A stretch of DNA of 47,317 nt from Candidatus Zixiibacteriota bacterium (GTDB lineage Bacteria; RBG-13-66-14; B26-G2; WVWN01), in the NCBI GenBank assembly GCA_030613505.1, contig JAUWLW010000022.1, positions 1-47,317 on the forward strand, given 5' to 3'. Positions 1 through 9,158 of the stretch are shown piece by piece. The notes under the pieces were generated by a model that had not been told where the DNA came from, made no database searches, and saw nothing but the letters and a program-made list of their open reading frames with translations. Both the position numbers and the translations under genes were made by a program. The number at the start of each line of letters is the position of its first letter. The first letter of the stretch is position 1.

Positions 1-93
1 CTGCTCGAGCAGACGGTCGTCCTATACAACCCTTCCCCGAGCCGTACTCCCTAAATAAAATAAGACGTCCGCTATTCGTGCGCCCGAGGAGCT

Positions 94-222
94 TCACGTA
101 TCCATACCGTTACCGAAAAACGCCATTTCCGAGTCGAAGGAGGTGGGCGCGACGGCGTAGCCGAGGGACTCGAACCGCGTTAGGGCGACATCTTCGACGA
201 CGGATTCAGTGAGGCCGCTCAT
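94..222 (-). pseudogene. Type I restriction R subunit (HsdR), N-terminal stub
   Basis: The frame opens with MSGLTESVVEDVALTRFESLGYAV-like residues (key words TESVVED and ESLGY), which match the usual start of type I restriction R subunits. Homology ends after about 22 residues and a TGA follows. All nuclease and helicase domains are missing, so this is a remnant. Its ATG overlaps the stop of the DUF4357 fragment (ATGA), the tight coupling expected inside a restriction operon. Assignment rests on the N-terminal motif only. Confidence 0.5.
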
Positions 223-314
223 GCTTCGCCGGCTTCCAGCTCTTGGATCTCTTTCAGGGAGCGCCCCTTGGCATCCTTCCACTCGGTACGCCCGTTGGCC
301 GAGCGACCGAGCAT
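219..314 (-). pseudogene. DUF4357-domain protein, C-terminal stub
   Basis: The last 31 codons read LGRSANGRTEWKD followed by GRSLKEI, the typical end of DUF4357 proteins, which often sit beside type I restriction genes. Upstream the homology stops near 314, where an unrelated plus-strand frame begins, so the gene has lost its 5' part. Its TGA overlaps the ATG of the HsdR stub. Together they are the junction of a lost type I restriction locus. Confidence 0.55.
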
Positions 315-494
315 TTGACGAAACCCGTACGGGTCGTGTTGGCCGAGGAATCCGACCGCGGCGAAATAATCGCGCGCGCTACCGACCTCCGCGGCAAGGT
401 TATACGATGCCGGGTCCCGTGCACGTCCCTCGTCGACGCCGCGAAAGCGCGCGTCGGCGTAATCCTATTAATGGAGGAATGGGAAAAGAAGTAA
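315..494 (+). CDS. Small unrecognised protein, possibly 5'-truncated
   Basis: The frame from TTG at 315 gives about 59 residues ending VILLMEEWEKK. Third codon positions are GC-rich as in real genes of this window, which is the main reason to list it. It begins just where the DUF4357 homology breaks, next to a perfect 12-bp palindrome (323-334), so it may be the tail of a longer gene moved here. No clear ribosome binding site and no family recognised. Confidence 0.25.
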   Translation: MTKPVRVVLAEESDRGEIIARATDLRGKVIRCRVPCTSLVDAAKARVGVILLMEEWEKK

Positions 495-558
495 GTTAAA
501 ACCGGAGCACGCAGGACCGCAGCGTAAAAAACGTAAAACGCGGCGGACAACTTCGCGG

Positions 559-590
559 AAAAAAAGCCCGGCCCCACCTGGAACCGGGTT
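559..590 (-). terminator. Intrinsic terminator after the polysaccharide operon
   Basis: On the minus strand a CCCGG...CCGGG stem (with an inner CC/GG extension) is followed by seven T. It lies about 110 bases downstream of the last glycosyltransferase stop and would end the long minus-strand operon. Confidence 0.65.
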
Positions 591-701
591 CCCCCACTGC
601 TTCCTCCCGAACGTCGGATATAATTTACTGCCGCCCAAAGGTCGTCAAACTAAGGAACCCCGGCTACCTCCTTTGCGCCGGCATCGCGCCGTGACCGGCA
701 A

Positions 702-1961
702 TTACTCCTTCCGAACCGGCGGCTCGACTTCCCTTACCGGCGCAGATAAGATGGAAGCCGCTTCTACCGATACGGCGGGAGGACCGATACCCGAGCCCGT
801 CGCCTCTCCGTAAATTAGCTTTACCTCCCGGCACAGCCGCTCGACCGTGAACCGGCGCTTGTAGGTCTCCCGGCCAAGTACGCCCATCTCAGCCGCCAAA
901 TGCCCGTCGTCGAGTAAGAACGCTACCGCCGCGGCCGTCGCGCCAGCGTCGCCGACGCCAACCACGAACCCCTCCCGGCCGTCTTCCATTATCTCGAGGA
1001 CGCCGCCGGAGCCCGCGGCTACCACCGGCACGCCGCGCGCCATCGCCTCGACGACGACCCGGCCGAACGGCTCCGGCTCTACCGGCGTGTGAACCAGAAC
1101 GTCGAATGCACCGATCACGGCCGCGGCATCCTCCCGCTGGCCGAGGAAACGGACCCGCGGCGCCAGGCCGGCGCGCCGGACATCTCGTAAGAGCTCGGCC
1201 CGATAAGCCCGCGCGCCATAGAGAGAACTCCCTATGACGACGAAGTAAAGATCGGGGAAAGCCGGCGCCAACGCTACGGCCGCTTGTACGAATATATGTT
1301 GCCCCTTCCAAGGTGCAATCTGACCCACGCAGCCCACGACCCGGGCGTCCCGGGGAATTCCCCACGCCGACTTCGTTCGTGCTACAAATTCAGGCCCGAG
1401 CGACTCCGGCGGCGCGACGGCGTTGTAAACTAGCGTTACCTTTCGCCGTGCGAGCTTGAATTGGCCGACGACGGCGTTAGATACGGCGACAACGCGGGCC
1501 GCACCGAACGCCGCCAAAAGGTCCATCACCGCTCGTGCGAACCGGCCCCGGAGCACGTCCCGCATATGCCATATTACGGGCTTGCCCGGACCCACCCTCG
1601 CCAGCGTCGCAAATACGTGCGCTTTCTGGCTGTGGGTATGTATTAGGTCAGGCCGTTCGGCGGCGATCACGCGGCGGAGGTCGCGCGCCGCGCCCAAGAC
1701 CCTCGTAAATTGACGCCACCATCCGAACGAGAAGGGGGATATCTTTTCCCGGTGGAATTTTAATAAGGACGGATCGGCTCGATAATAATTGAAACGCTCG
1801 CCCGCCTTCTCTAGCGCCGCGGCCAGCGCCCCGGGTCCGGGAAGCGCAAACGTCACGTGATAACGTTTACGGTCGAGCGCCGCGGCGAGCTCCAGCATAC
1901 TCCTTTCGCCGCCGCCGACGGTAGTAGCGTGGTCTACGAATAATACGCGCGTCTTTCTCAT
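702..1961 (-). CDS. Glycosyltransferase family 4 (GT-B fold)
   Basis: This 419-residue protein opens with RVLFVDHATTVGGGERSML, the N-terminal Rossmann half of GT4 enzymes. The C-terminal half carries the donor-binding E-x7-E motif (EPFGRVVVE, about residues 296-304) followed by ARGVPVVA. It should transfer an activated sugar onto a lipid-linked glycan at the inner membrane. It is the last gene of the operon, six bases after the preceding glycosyltransferase stop. Donor and acceptor cannot be read from sequence. The last 30 residues are a low-complexity extension. Confidence 0.9.
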   Translation of the reverse strand: MRKTRVLFVDHATTVGGGERSMLELAAALDRKRYHVTFALPGPGALAAALEKAGERFNYYRADPSLLKFHREKISPFSFGWWRQFTRVLGAARDLRRVIAAERPDLIHTHSQKAHVFATLARVGPGKPVIWHMRDVLRGRFARAVMDLLAAFGAARVVAVSNAVVGQFKLARRKVTLVYNAVAPPESLGPEFVARTKSAWGIPRDARVVGCVGQIAPWKGQHIFVQAAVALAPAFPDLYFVVIGSSLYGARAYRAELLRDVRRAGLAPRVRFLGQREDAAAVIGAFDVLVHTPVEPEPFGRVVVEAMARGVPVVAAGSGGVLEIMEDGREGFVVGVGDAGATAAAVAFLLDDGHLAAEMGVLGRETYKRRFTVERLCREVKLIYGEATGSGIGPPAVSVEAASILSAPVREVEPPVRKE

Positions 1962-1967
1962 CGCCTA

Positions 1968-3119
1968 TTATCTCGCTTCTCTAACTCGTCTGGCCACGGC
2001 TGCCTCGAACTCCGCCACTTGCGTCTTTACCGTAAACTCCCGTAGGACGCGTTCGCGTCCCGCGGCCCCCAACCTCTTCGCCTCAACGGGACACGTCAGG
2101 AGAGCCAATATGGCTGCTGCTACCTCCGCCGCACTTTCGGGATCGACCAAAAGGCCGGTTCGGCCGTCAACTACGGCGTCCAGCGCGCCGCCGCACCGGC
2201 CTGCGATGACGGGCTTGGCGAATAGCGCCGCCTCTAGGAAAACCAGGCCGAAGCCCTCGGTTTTTTCCATACCGTCCTCGAAAACGCGCCGGTTTATCAT
2301 AACGAAAATATCGCACTCGCGATAAAAAGGCGCGACGTCAGCAACTCGCCCCCAAAACCTAACGTTATCGGAAACGCCCGCGTCACGCGCGATAGCCTTC
2401 AACCGCTCGACGTCGTCGCCCGACCCCACGATCCAATAATAACAACGCGGTATACACCGAAGGATTAAAGGAAGAGCTTCGATTACAACGTCGTGCCCTT
2501 TGTACCGCTCGTCGCCGGCTAGTCGGCCCACCGATAATAAAACCCTGTCGCCCGGTTTTTTAATTTCGCGTGCCTCGCGGGCATCGTCGGCGGCCCGTAC
2601 CAACTCGGGATCCACGCCCGGGCGCACGACGTCCACTTCCGAAGCCGGTATTTTAAAGTACGAAACGACCAGGTCTTTGGCGTAACGGCTCCCAGTTACG
2701 ATCCCGGCCGCCCGGTGTAAAAGGAACGAGAACAGGCGGCGGTACTTCTTGGGCGTTATCTCGAGAGCGTGTACGTAAACGAAATAAGGTTTTCGGTATA
2801 CGGAGCCGAGGAGCCAAGCCGGCGGCGCCGCGGCGATGTGGCCGCAAAACAAAACGTCATTTAAAGGGACCAAAGACGCCGCGGCCCGGGTGAGGTTCAA
2901 CAACCTGCCGATCCTCGATTTCCGGCAAGGGTAACGGTGTACCGCGTAGCTCAGGCGGGCGTCGAATTCCCGGTCGCCGGGCGCGGCCGGCGCGACCACG
3001 GCCACCTCGTTCCGGGCGGCCAACCCGTCCGCTATTACGGCTAAGAGTTTCTGCACGCCGCCCTCGCGCGGCGGGAAACCGGGAGTTAGGAGGAGATAAC
3101 GCACCGAGGCGGCCTGCAC
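1968..3119 (-). CDS. Glycosyltransferase family 4
   Basis: This is a 383-residue GT4 enzyme. The start RYLLLTPGFPPREGGVQ is typical, with the GG loop facing the acceptor. The E-x7-E motif is EGFGLVFLE, followed by the usual KPVIAG. Its ATG lies inside the end of the amidotransferase gene (34-base overlap), so the two are translationally coupled; a GTG five codons later is an alternative start. It presumably adds one sugar to the repeat unit. Specificity is unknown. Confidence 0.88.
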   Translation of the reverse strand: MQAASVRYLLLTPGFPPREGGVQKLLAVIADGLAARNEVAVVAPAAPGDREFDARLSYAVHRYPCRKSRIGRLLNLTRAAASLVPLNDVLFCGHIAAAPPAWLLGSVYRKPYFVYVHALEITPKKYRRLFSFLLHRAAGIVTGSRYAKDLVVSYFKIPASEVDVVRPGVDPELVRAADDAREAREIKKPGDRVLLSVGRLAGDERYKGHDVVIEALPLILRCIPRCYYWIVGSGDDVERLKAIARDAGVSDNVRFWGRVADVAPFYRECDIFVMINRRVFEDGMEKTEGFGLVFLEAALFAKPVIAGRCGGALDAVVDGRTGLLVDPESAAEVAAAILALLTCPVEAKRLGAAGRERVLREFTVKTQVAEFEAAVARRVREAR

Positions 3120-4993
3120 TTAAAGCCCGACGGCACGTAGCCGTCGACGAATTGTTGGTGCCACAATTCCAAACAGAATAGGTTCCACACCTTCCGGCCG
3201 CCGACGCCCTCCTCGAAATAATCTTTGAGCAATGCGCCTACCGCCGCCGGCTTGAAATAACCCCGCGCCAGAGCCTGAGAGGACGCCACCGTATCGTAGA
3301 CCCAATCGCGCGCGTACCGCCTAAGCCACTTCTCTACCGGCACCACGAAGGCCCTCTTAGGCCTCCTAATGATATGCCGTGGTAGCAGCTCACGGGCGAG
3401 GTTTTTAAGTAGTTTCTTCGGCACTCCCCATCCGAACCGGTCGCGGTCGCCAAGCCGCGTTACGTATTCTACCAATACGTGGTCGAGGAGCGGGACCCTA
3501 GCTTCAACGCCGGCCGCCATGCTGGCCTTATCAACTTTCAACATAACGCCATCCACCAACGAGGTCTTTATATCCGCGGTCATAAGCCGTTTTATGGGGG
3601 AGCGTCCGGGACTATTTTTAAAATATTCTTCGTATAATTTTGCTGCGTGGCCGCCGTTCACCGCCGCGCCAAAATCGTCCGCATACAGCGCGTAACGTTC
3701 GGCCTCAGCGAATATGCTCAGCCAGGCAACGTTTCTCTCCCAGGGCGTGGGCGCCGAGTTCGCGAGTTTGGCGGTATTGTGCCAAAACCGGCTCGCGTCC
3801 CGGCGCTCCGACACCTTTCCGACAACGTCCGCAAAGACCTTCCGGAAAAACTTGGGGAAACGGTGATAGCTGTCCGCGAGACGGCTTAGGAGATAACGGG
3901 GGTACCCCGCGAAAACCTCGTCGCCGCCCTCCCCGTTTAACAAGACGGTGACGTATTGTTTGGCATAACGGGAGATAAGGTAGGTCGCCCAGGCCGCGGC
4001 GTCGGCGACCGGCTCAGCCAAGTGCCAGATTACCTGAGGTATCGCCGTCAAGTCCTCGGGCACCGCCTCAAGTTCGTGATGGTCGCAGCCGAACTCGGCC
4101 GCTACCTGGCGAGCGAAGGTCGCCTCGCCCTCTTCGCCGGCGAAGGTTATGTGGAAAGTTTTCACCGGCTCGGCGCAACTTTGGGCCAGCAGTGCTACTA
4201 TTAAGCTCGAGTCCAGGCCGCCGCTCAATAAAGCCCCCAACGGCACCGCGGCGAGGGTCCTGGTCCTGACCGCTTCTTGCAAAAGCGCCGCGACCTCCTC
4301 CCGCGCGCGGTTGCCGAAAAGCCGACCCTCAGACACCGGCTGCGGTAATTCCCAGTAACGGTTCACCCACGCGCCGTTTCGGCAGATCTTTAACCAATGT
4401 CCCGCCGGTAGTTTGTAAACCCCTTTGAAAAGTGTTTTGGGCGCCGCGACGTATCCGAACGTCAGATAATCGTCGAGGGCCTCTGAGTCTACCGCGCGGT
4501 CAACGGCGGGGCATACGAGCAGGGACTTGAGCTCCGACGCGAAATAGAACTGGTCCTTTACCCAAGTATAATAGAGGGGTTTTACCCCCAGCCGGTCCCG
4601 GGCGACGAACAACGTCGCCCCGTCCCAAACCGCCAACGCGAAAATACCGCGCAACTTTTCGACGCAGCCGTACCCCAGGTCTTCGTAAAGGTGGGCTATG
4701 ACCTCGGCGTCGGCCTTCGTCCGGAAACGGTGCCCTTTCTTCTCGAGCTCGCGCCGCAATTCGCGGAAGTTATATATCTCGCCGTCGAAGACGACCGTAA
4801 CGGCGGCGTCCTCGTTACTCACCGGCCGCCGACCGGTATGCACGCCGATAATTTCTAGGCGGCTCATCCCAAGGCCCGCCGGCCCGCTGGTAAAAGTGCC
4901 GCGGTCGTCCGGGCCGCCGCGCGCGAGGGCCTCGCACATATCGTTCAAAAGGCCTTCTCTACCGTCGTTATAAAAACCGCAAATACCGCACAC
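3086..4993 (-). CDS. Asparagine synthase-like glutamine amidotransferase
   Basis: The 635-residue protein begins MCGICGF, giving Cys2 as nucleophile of a class II glutamine amidotransferase domain (about residues 1-210). The synthase domain has the pyrophosphatase loop SGGLDSS at about 257-263 and a typical C-terminal part. Start is GTG. In polysaccharide loci such proteins are thought to amidate a sugar acid or a precursor rather than make free asparagine; length and context resemble the exosortase/EPS-associated amidotransferases, although no exosortase is seen here. It overlaps the downstream glycosyltransferase. Confidence 0.88.
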   Translation of the reverse strand: MCGICGFYNDGREGLLNDMCEALARGGPDDRGTFTSGPAGLGMSRLEIIGVHTGRRPVSNEDAAVTVVFDGEIYNFRELRRELEKKGHRFRTKADAEVIAHLYEDLGYGCVEKLRGIFALAVWDGATLFVARDRLGVKPLYYTWVKDQFYFASELKSLLVCPAVDRAVDSEALDDYLTFGYVAAPKTLFKGVYKLPAGHWLKICRNGAWVNRYWELPQPVSEGRLFGNRAREEVAALLQEAVRTRTLAAVPLGALLSGGLDSSLIVALLAQSCAEPVKTFHITFAGEEGEATFARQVAAEFGCDHHELEAVPEDLTAIPQVIWHLAEPVADAAAWATYLISRYAKQYVTVLLNGEGGDEVFAGYPRYLLSRLADSYHRFPKFFRKVFADVVGKVSERRDASRFWHNTAKLANSAPTPWERNVAWLSIFAEAERYALYADDFGAAVNGGHAAKLYEEYFKNSPGRSPIKRLMTADIKTSLVDGVMLKVDKASMAAGVEARVPLLDHVLVEYVTRLGDRDRFGWGVPKKLLKNLARELLPRHIIRRPKRAFVVPVEKWLRRYARDWVYDTVASSQALARGYFKPAAVGALLKDYFEEGVGGRKVWNLFCLELWHQQFVDGYVPSGFKCRPPRCVISS

Positions 4994-5126
4994 GTCGAAA
5001 TACCTACTATTTTTATGGAACCCGGAGGGCCTTCCTTCCTACCTTGCTACGATAACCGGCCGTCATGTTAATAATTGTCAGCCGAAGCTCCGGGTCAAGG
5101 CGACGCGCGTCCTGTTGCCGCCGGCG

Positions 5127-5870
5127 TTACCCCTCGCTACGTCTGGCAACGACCATAACTCCTCGGCCCGACGCGGGAAGCCGTTTGGTTTCTACAACGG
5201 CCGCGAGATTTGCGGATAAATAGGTAAATGCCCTCAGGGGGTGGAGCTTTCGCCGGGCCAATATATAGTCTAAATCCGTAAGCCACGCCGTCGCCCGGCC
5301 GACCGTCAGGTGATACTCCTCGGCTATGAAGCCGGCGTCCCGCACCAACGACAGGAGAGTTTTCTCGCGGTATCCGTCTCGGACGTGCTCAAATTCCTCG
5401 CCGCCCGCGTGTCCGGCGTCCGCGCTGGCAACGCCAAAATAACGCCTTTGCTCAAACAAAGGGGTATGCAAAATCAACAAACCACCGCGTTTTAAGGCCG
5501 AAGCCATCCGCAGTAGAACGCCGAGGTCGTCCACGATATGTTCAAGAACGTCAATACAAATCACTAGATCGAAAAGACCTCGTGCGCTTACGGCATCCTC
5601 CCTTAAAAACTCGAGCCGAGAATAACCTCGCACCGCGGCCCGGCGCCGCGCAACGTCGAGGGCTTCCTCGTCCACGTCCACGCCGACGACCGACGCCTCC
5701 GGCCACCGAGACGAGACGAGAAAAGAATGGCGCCCTCTTCCACAACCGAAATCCAATACCGCCCCGGGCCGACCTTCCCCCCAGCCGTCGAGCGCCTTTC
5801 GAAGATGGGCCCGTCGCGTTATAGAGCCGGGGTCGTGGAAGTCGCGGAAGTCGCGTAGGAGCCGGCGCAT
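5127..5870 (-). CDS. Class I SAM-dependent methyltransferase
   Basis: A 247-residue protein with motif I DFGCGRGRHS at about residues 39-48, an acidic end of strand 2 (VVGVDVDEEAL) and the motif IV/post region VICIDVLEHIVDD. It should bind S-adenosylmethionine; the acceptor is most likely a sugar or lipid-linked intermediate, inferred from position. It starts two bases after the polymerase gene stop. It is one of many methyltransferases in the locus and is not a close copy of the fragmented pair at 13-16 kb. Confidence 0.82.
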   Translation of the reverse strand: MRRLLRDFRDFHDPGSITRRAHLRKALDGWGEGRPGAVLDFGCGRGRHSFLVSSRWPEASVVGVDVDEEALDVARRRAAVRGYSRLEFLREDAVSARGLFDLVICIDVLEHIVDDLGVLLRMASALKRGGLLILHTPLFEQRRYFGVASADAGHAGGEEFEHVRDGYREKTLLSLVRDAGFIAEEYHLTVGRATAWLTDLDYILARRKLHPLRAFTYLSANLAAVVETKRLPASGRGVMVVARRSEG

Positions 5871-5872
5871 AT

Positions 5873-7366
5873 TTAATCCTGTTCGGCAGAAGTGCCGCCG
5901 CGGCGCACAAACATCGAAGTGACGGCACCGCTCAGCAACCAGAACGTCACTGGCCCAACGCCGAAGTTAAGGGTTGCGTGCGTTAATAACGGGAATATTT
6001 CCGAAAAACAAATTGCGAAAACGATGACAAGGCGCCATTCCACCGCACGGTCGGTGCGAAGTCGTACCCCCAGTCGGCCGACGACCGCTGCCACCATCGC
6101 CGCGAACGATATCATCCCTAGCCATCCCAGCGAGACCAGTGCCTGGCCGAACCCGTGTTCGATGAAGCGATACGTCGGTTGCCAACCCGCCGATACAAAG
6201 GCAGGGTCCACGAATTTGCTCCCCTTAGCCGACGTCGAAACCCCCAGGCCGAGCGGAAAATCCCGCACTAACCGCAACGCCTTCTCCCAATCCCAAAGGA
6301 TCCGGTTAAACGTATACTGGTACTCGGTAGCCAACAACGTGATCCGGTAAAAGTATACGCTGGAGGAAACGACCATAACGAGGCCGAAGCCGACGGCCAG
6401 AGATGCGGTGAGCGGGACGAGCTTCTTCCTTCGCGGTTCGAGAATAGCATACGTAACGAGCCCCACGACGAACGGGACGTACGCGGCGCGCGTCCCGGTC
6501 AACAGGAGAGCGCTGAAGCACAGCGCCAATAAAACGAGTAGGACTGCCGAACTCGCCACCTTTTTGGCGCGGACGAAATACGCTACCGTCAGCAAACAGG
6601 CGACCCGCAACATCGCGGCGAAAGTCGTCGCTAAATCGAACGTCGAGAACACGCGCGCACGCAGGTTCCGAGGCGCGTCGACGCCGTACCACGTCCCCCA
6701 CTCCGCGTCGGCCCGGAAATTCTCCGATAAGCCGTAGAGATGCTCGAAACCGACTATGTATTGCACAATCCCGTAGGCCGCGGTGACGCCAGCCAGAACC
6801 AAGAATACGCGGCAGAAAAGGTCGAACCGCCGCGGCGTGTCCAGTACGTCCGCGCCGACTAGGAAGAGCGGTAGGAACGCGAGCCACCACCGCGCCCCCC
6901 CCAACCGGAATATAAATAGCTCGTCCGTAAAAGGAATTAACGTAACGGCGAGGGTGTAGCAGACGAACGCGAGAATAGCCGCTAAAACGAACTTATCGTA
7001 ACGCCCCCTTACACCCCTCTTGAGAGGGTATTTGGCAAACCAAGCAAAGTATAAAGACGCGAGCAATATATCCCGTAAAAAAAAGACGATAATATGTTCC
7101 GAAAAGGTCTTCTTGATGAGCCCGCAAAAAAAGAAATACGCCACCACCCAACACAAAAATAACCGATGGTGTTTGAAAGCCAGAAACGAACCCGCCGCGG
7201 CGACCGCGACGACGACCGAGGGTATTAGCATCCACGGCCAAACGAAACCGAGCAAGGTAACCCCCGCCAGGACGCATACGGACGCGACGATTACCGTATA
7301 GACTTTAGGCCTTACCGACTTGCTCGGAAGGGCATAGACTCCAGTTTCGGGAACCACAAGCTCCAC
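5873..7366 (-). CDS. O-antigen ligase/polymerase family membrane protein (Wzy-like)
   Basis: The 497-residue protein is mostly hydrophobic, with about a dozen predicted membrane segments. Two family hallmarks are visible: LLLTGTRAAYV in the middle, near the TGSRG-type motif, and a periplasmic H-containing stretch (RFIEHGFGQALVSLGWLG) before the last helices. It probably polymerises repeat units or ligates the chain on the outer face of the inner membrane. With a Wzx flippase and a Wzc-type kinase it completes a Wzy-dependent pathway. Ligase versus polymerase cannot be settled from sequence. Confidence 0.8.
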   Translation of the reverse strand: MELVVPETGVYALPSKSVRPKVYTVIVASVCVLAGVTLLGFVWPWMLIPSVVVAVAAAGSFLAFKHHRLFLCWVVAYFFFCGLIKKTFSEHIIVFFLRDILLASLYFAWFAKYPLKRGVRGRYDKFVLAAILAFVCYTLAVTLIPFTDELFIFRLGGARWWLAFLPLFLVGADVLDTPRRFDLFCRVFLVLAGVTAAYGIVQYIVGFEHLYGLSENFRADAEWGTWYGVDAPRNLRARVFSTFDLATTFAAMLRVACLLTVAYFVRAKKVASSAVLLVLLALCFSALLLTGTRAAYVPFVVGLVTYAILEPRRKKLVPLTASLAVGFGLVMVVSSSVYFYRITLLATEYQYTFNRILWDWEKALRLVRDFPLGLGVSTSAKGSKFVDPAFVSAGWQPTYRFIEHGFGQALVSLGWLGMISFAAMVAAVVGRLGVRLRTDRAVEWRLVIVFAICFSEIFPLLTHATLNFGVGPVTFWLLSGAVTSMFVRRGGTSAEQD

Positions 7367-7381
7367 CTTATAACACGGTTG

Positions 7382-8146
7382 TTATCCATCGCCTAACGAG
7401 CACAGGCAATAGATATCGGTACCATATGTGTGCATCCGATCGACACGGTATCCAAAGGCGGTTAACGTCTCTTCCAATTCTTCAACCGAATACCTTCGAA
7501 TCGAATGGTGGTCTTTCCGGTCGATAAGTACGGCGTCCCCTTTTCGGCCGTTTTCCGACAACGGCACCTGGAAGAAAAACATACCCCGCGGTTTAAGGTA
7601 GTCTTTGACTTCCCGCAAATACCCCTTAAATACAGCCTTGCTCATATGTTGAAAAACGATGACCGAGTAAACCAAATCGAACTTGTTATTCCCGAGCACT
7701 TTTAAGGTCTCGCCGTCGTTGCGGAGGAAAACGCATTTGTCGTGGCCGACGTACTCTTTCGCCAGTCGTATCGCTCTAGAAGAGACATCGACCCCGAAAC
7801 ATATGTTCGCGTATTTGGAGAAACATTTCTCCACCCGGCCGTACCCACACCCGACATGCAAAGTCTTTTCGTATCGGCGCAGTAAGTCGAAATCCCCGAG
7901 TATATCGAAAAACTCCCGTACGGCCGCATCTGGTTTATTATCGCAAACCGCTGCCTGGCAAGGTTCGATTCCGTACAGTAAATCCCAACACATTTTCGCT
8001 GGAAGGAACCTTACTATAACCTCGGCACACTCGAAAACGACGTTCCTAAACTTCGTAGAAATAGGAATCGCGGGATTACTGACAGCATCACGTACCCGTT
8101 GGAGAGCTCGTTCGAGCCTACGGGCGATTTTCCTCGCTACGTCCAT
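7382..8146 (-). CDS. Class I SAM-dependent methyltransferase
   Basis: 254 residues. Motif I is HVGCGYGRVEK (about residues 97-107), followed by CFGVDVSSRAI and FDLVYSVIVFQHM. An N-terminal region of about 90 residues precedes the fold. The gene is more AT-rich than its neighbours, suggesting a different source. It overlaps the upstream GT2 gene by 29 bases, so they are coupled. Target presumed to be a glycan intermediate; no sequence feature identifies it. Confidence 0.8.
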   Translation of the reverse strand: MDVARKIARRLERALQRVRDAVSNPAIPISTKFRNVVFECAEVIVRFLPAKMCWDLLYGIEPCQAAVCDNKPDAAVREFFDILGDFDLLRRYEKTLHVGCGYGRVEKCFSKYANICFGVDVSSRAIRLAKEYVGHDKCVFLRNDGETLKVLGNNKFDLVYSVIVFQHMSKAVFKGYLREVKDYLKPRGMFFFQVPLSENGRKGDAVLIDRKDHHSIRRYSVEELEETLTAFGYRVDRMHTYGTDIYCLCSLGDG

Positions 8147-9158
8147 ATCCCCTTTTTTCCGTTACCCGGGCCCGGGTCGATAATCGCGACCGTCTGGTCT
8201 CGCTACGCTTCCGAATTCGGCATTTATCCTCCAAGTACGTCCGTACCCCAGCTAGCCTGCCTTTCAACGACGGGCCCAGCCCCTCCGCTACCTCGCCGCC
8301 TCGACCCTCCAGAACCGACACCGCCGCCCGAACCAGCCCCGGCCGGCCGCTATCGCCGACGAGGAATTCGTACAAAAGAAAAGCCAACTTCTTAATCGTC
8401 GGACTATTAACTAATACCGCGTATACGAAGTTGTGGGCGTGGTTGTGAAAGAGGACCCGGCGCAGTGCTTTCTCGGAACGGTACTCGAAACTGTAATAAC
8501 AACGCCGGCCCTCGCGGAAGTGGTCGACCGCCAACGCCGGGTCAAAAATTAATTTGAACCCCCGCCGCCTTACGGCCCCCGCCCAATAAACCTCGAACGC
8601 GTTCCAATAAGGTAAGATGGTATCCGGAATCGGCGGGATAAGGTGCCGGCGGAAGCTCATGTTGCTACCCGATAAAACGTCCACCCACTTCGGCCCGTCG
8701 GTCAAACACCATTGGCGGCTGACGTACCGCCCGTACCATTTGAATGTACCAACCGTATTCGCGTATTCGACGCAATCCCGGCCGCCGGGTTGTTCTATAT
8801 AAGGCCCGCCGACGCCGCCCACCCTGGGATCGCCGTACCACTGTTCCATAAGACGTAGCCAAGACGGCGCCGCGGTCGCGTCGTCGTCAATAAACGCTAC
8901 CACCTCGCCTCGCGCCCGGGCGACGCCCGCGTTCTCAGCTTTCGCGATGTTGGCTTCGTCTATCTGGAGGCCAACCCACCCGGTGGCACCGTCGAAGTGT
9001 CGGCCAACGTCGCGGACGACCGCGGGGGATTCGCCATCGTCTCCCTGGCACACGACTATCACTTCGTCGGCCGCGCGCTGTTGCGCCCGAAGAGACTCCA
9101 AACATCGCTTTAAACAACGTGGCCGTTTGTACGTAGCTACGACTACCGATATCTTCAT
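8118..9158 (-). CDS. Glycosyltransferase family 2 (GT-A fold)
   Basis: A 346-residue GT2 enzyme starting KISVVVATYKRP. The nucleotide-sugar/metal motif is FIDDDATAAP (about residues 89-98). Its ATG overlaps the TGA of the upstream glycosyltransferase (ATGA), and its end overlaps the next methyltransferase, showing a tightly packed operon. The last 50 residues are basic and low in complexity. It should add one sugar on the cytoplasmic face. Donor unknown. Confidence 0.88.
   Translation of the reverse strand: MKISVVVATYKRPRCLKRCLESLRAQQRAADEVIVVCQGDDGESPAVVRDVGRHFDGATGWVGLQIDEANIAKAENAGVARARGEVVAFIDDDATAAPSWLRLMEQWYGDPRVGGVGGPYIEQPGGRDCVEYANTVGTFKWYGRYVSRQWCLTDGPKWVDVLSGSNMSFRRHLIPPIPDTILPYWNAFEVYWAGAVRRRGFKLIFDPALAVDHFREGRRCYYSFEYRSEKALRRVLFHNHAHNFVYAVLVNSPTIKKLAFLLYEFLVGDSGRPGLVRAAVSVLEGRGGEVAEGLGPSLKGRLAGVRTYLEDKCRIRKRSETRRSRLSTRARVTEKRGYGRSEENRP

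Noticed and set aside
1-54. Plus-strand tail LLEQTVVLYNPSPSRTP ending in TAA
   Set aside because: It could be the end of a gene cut by the window edge, but 17 codons without a recognised family are not enough to call it.
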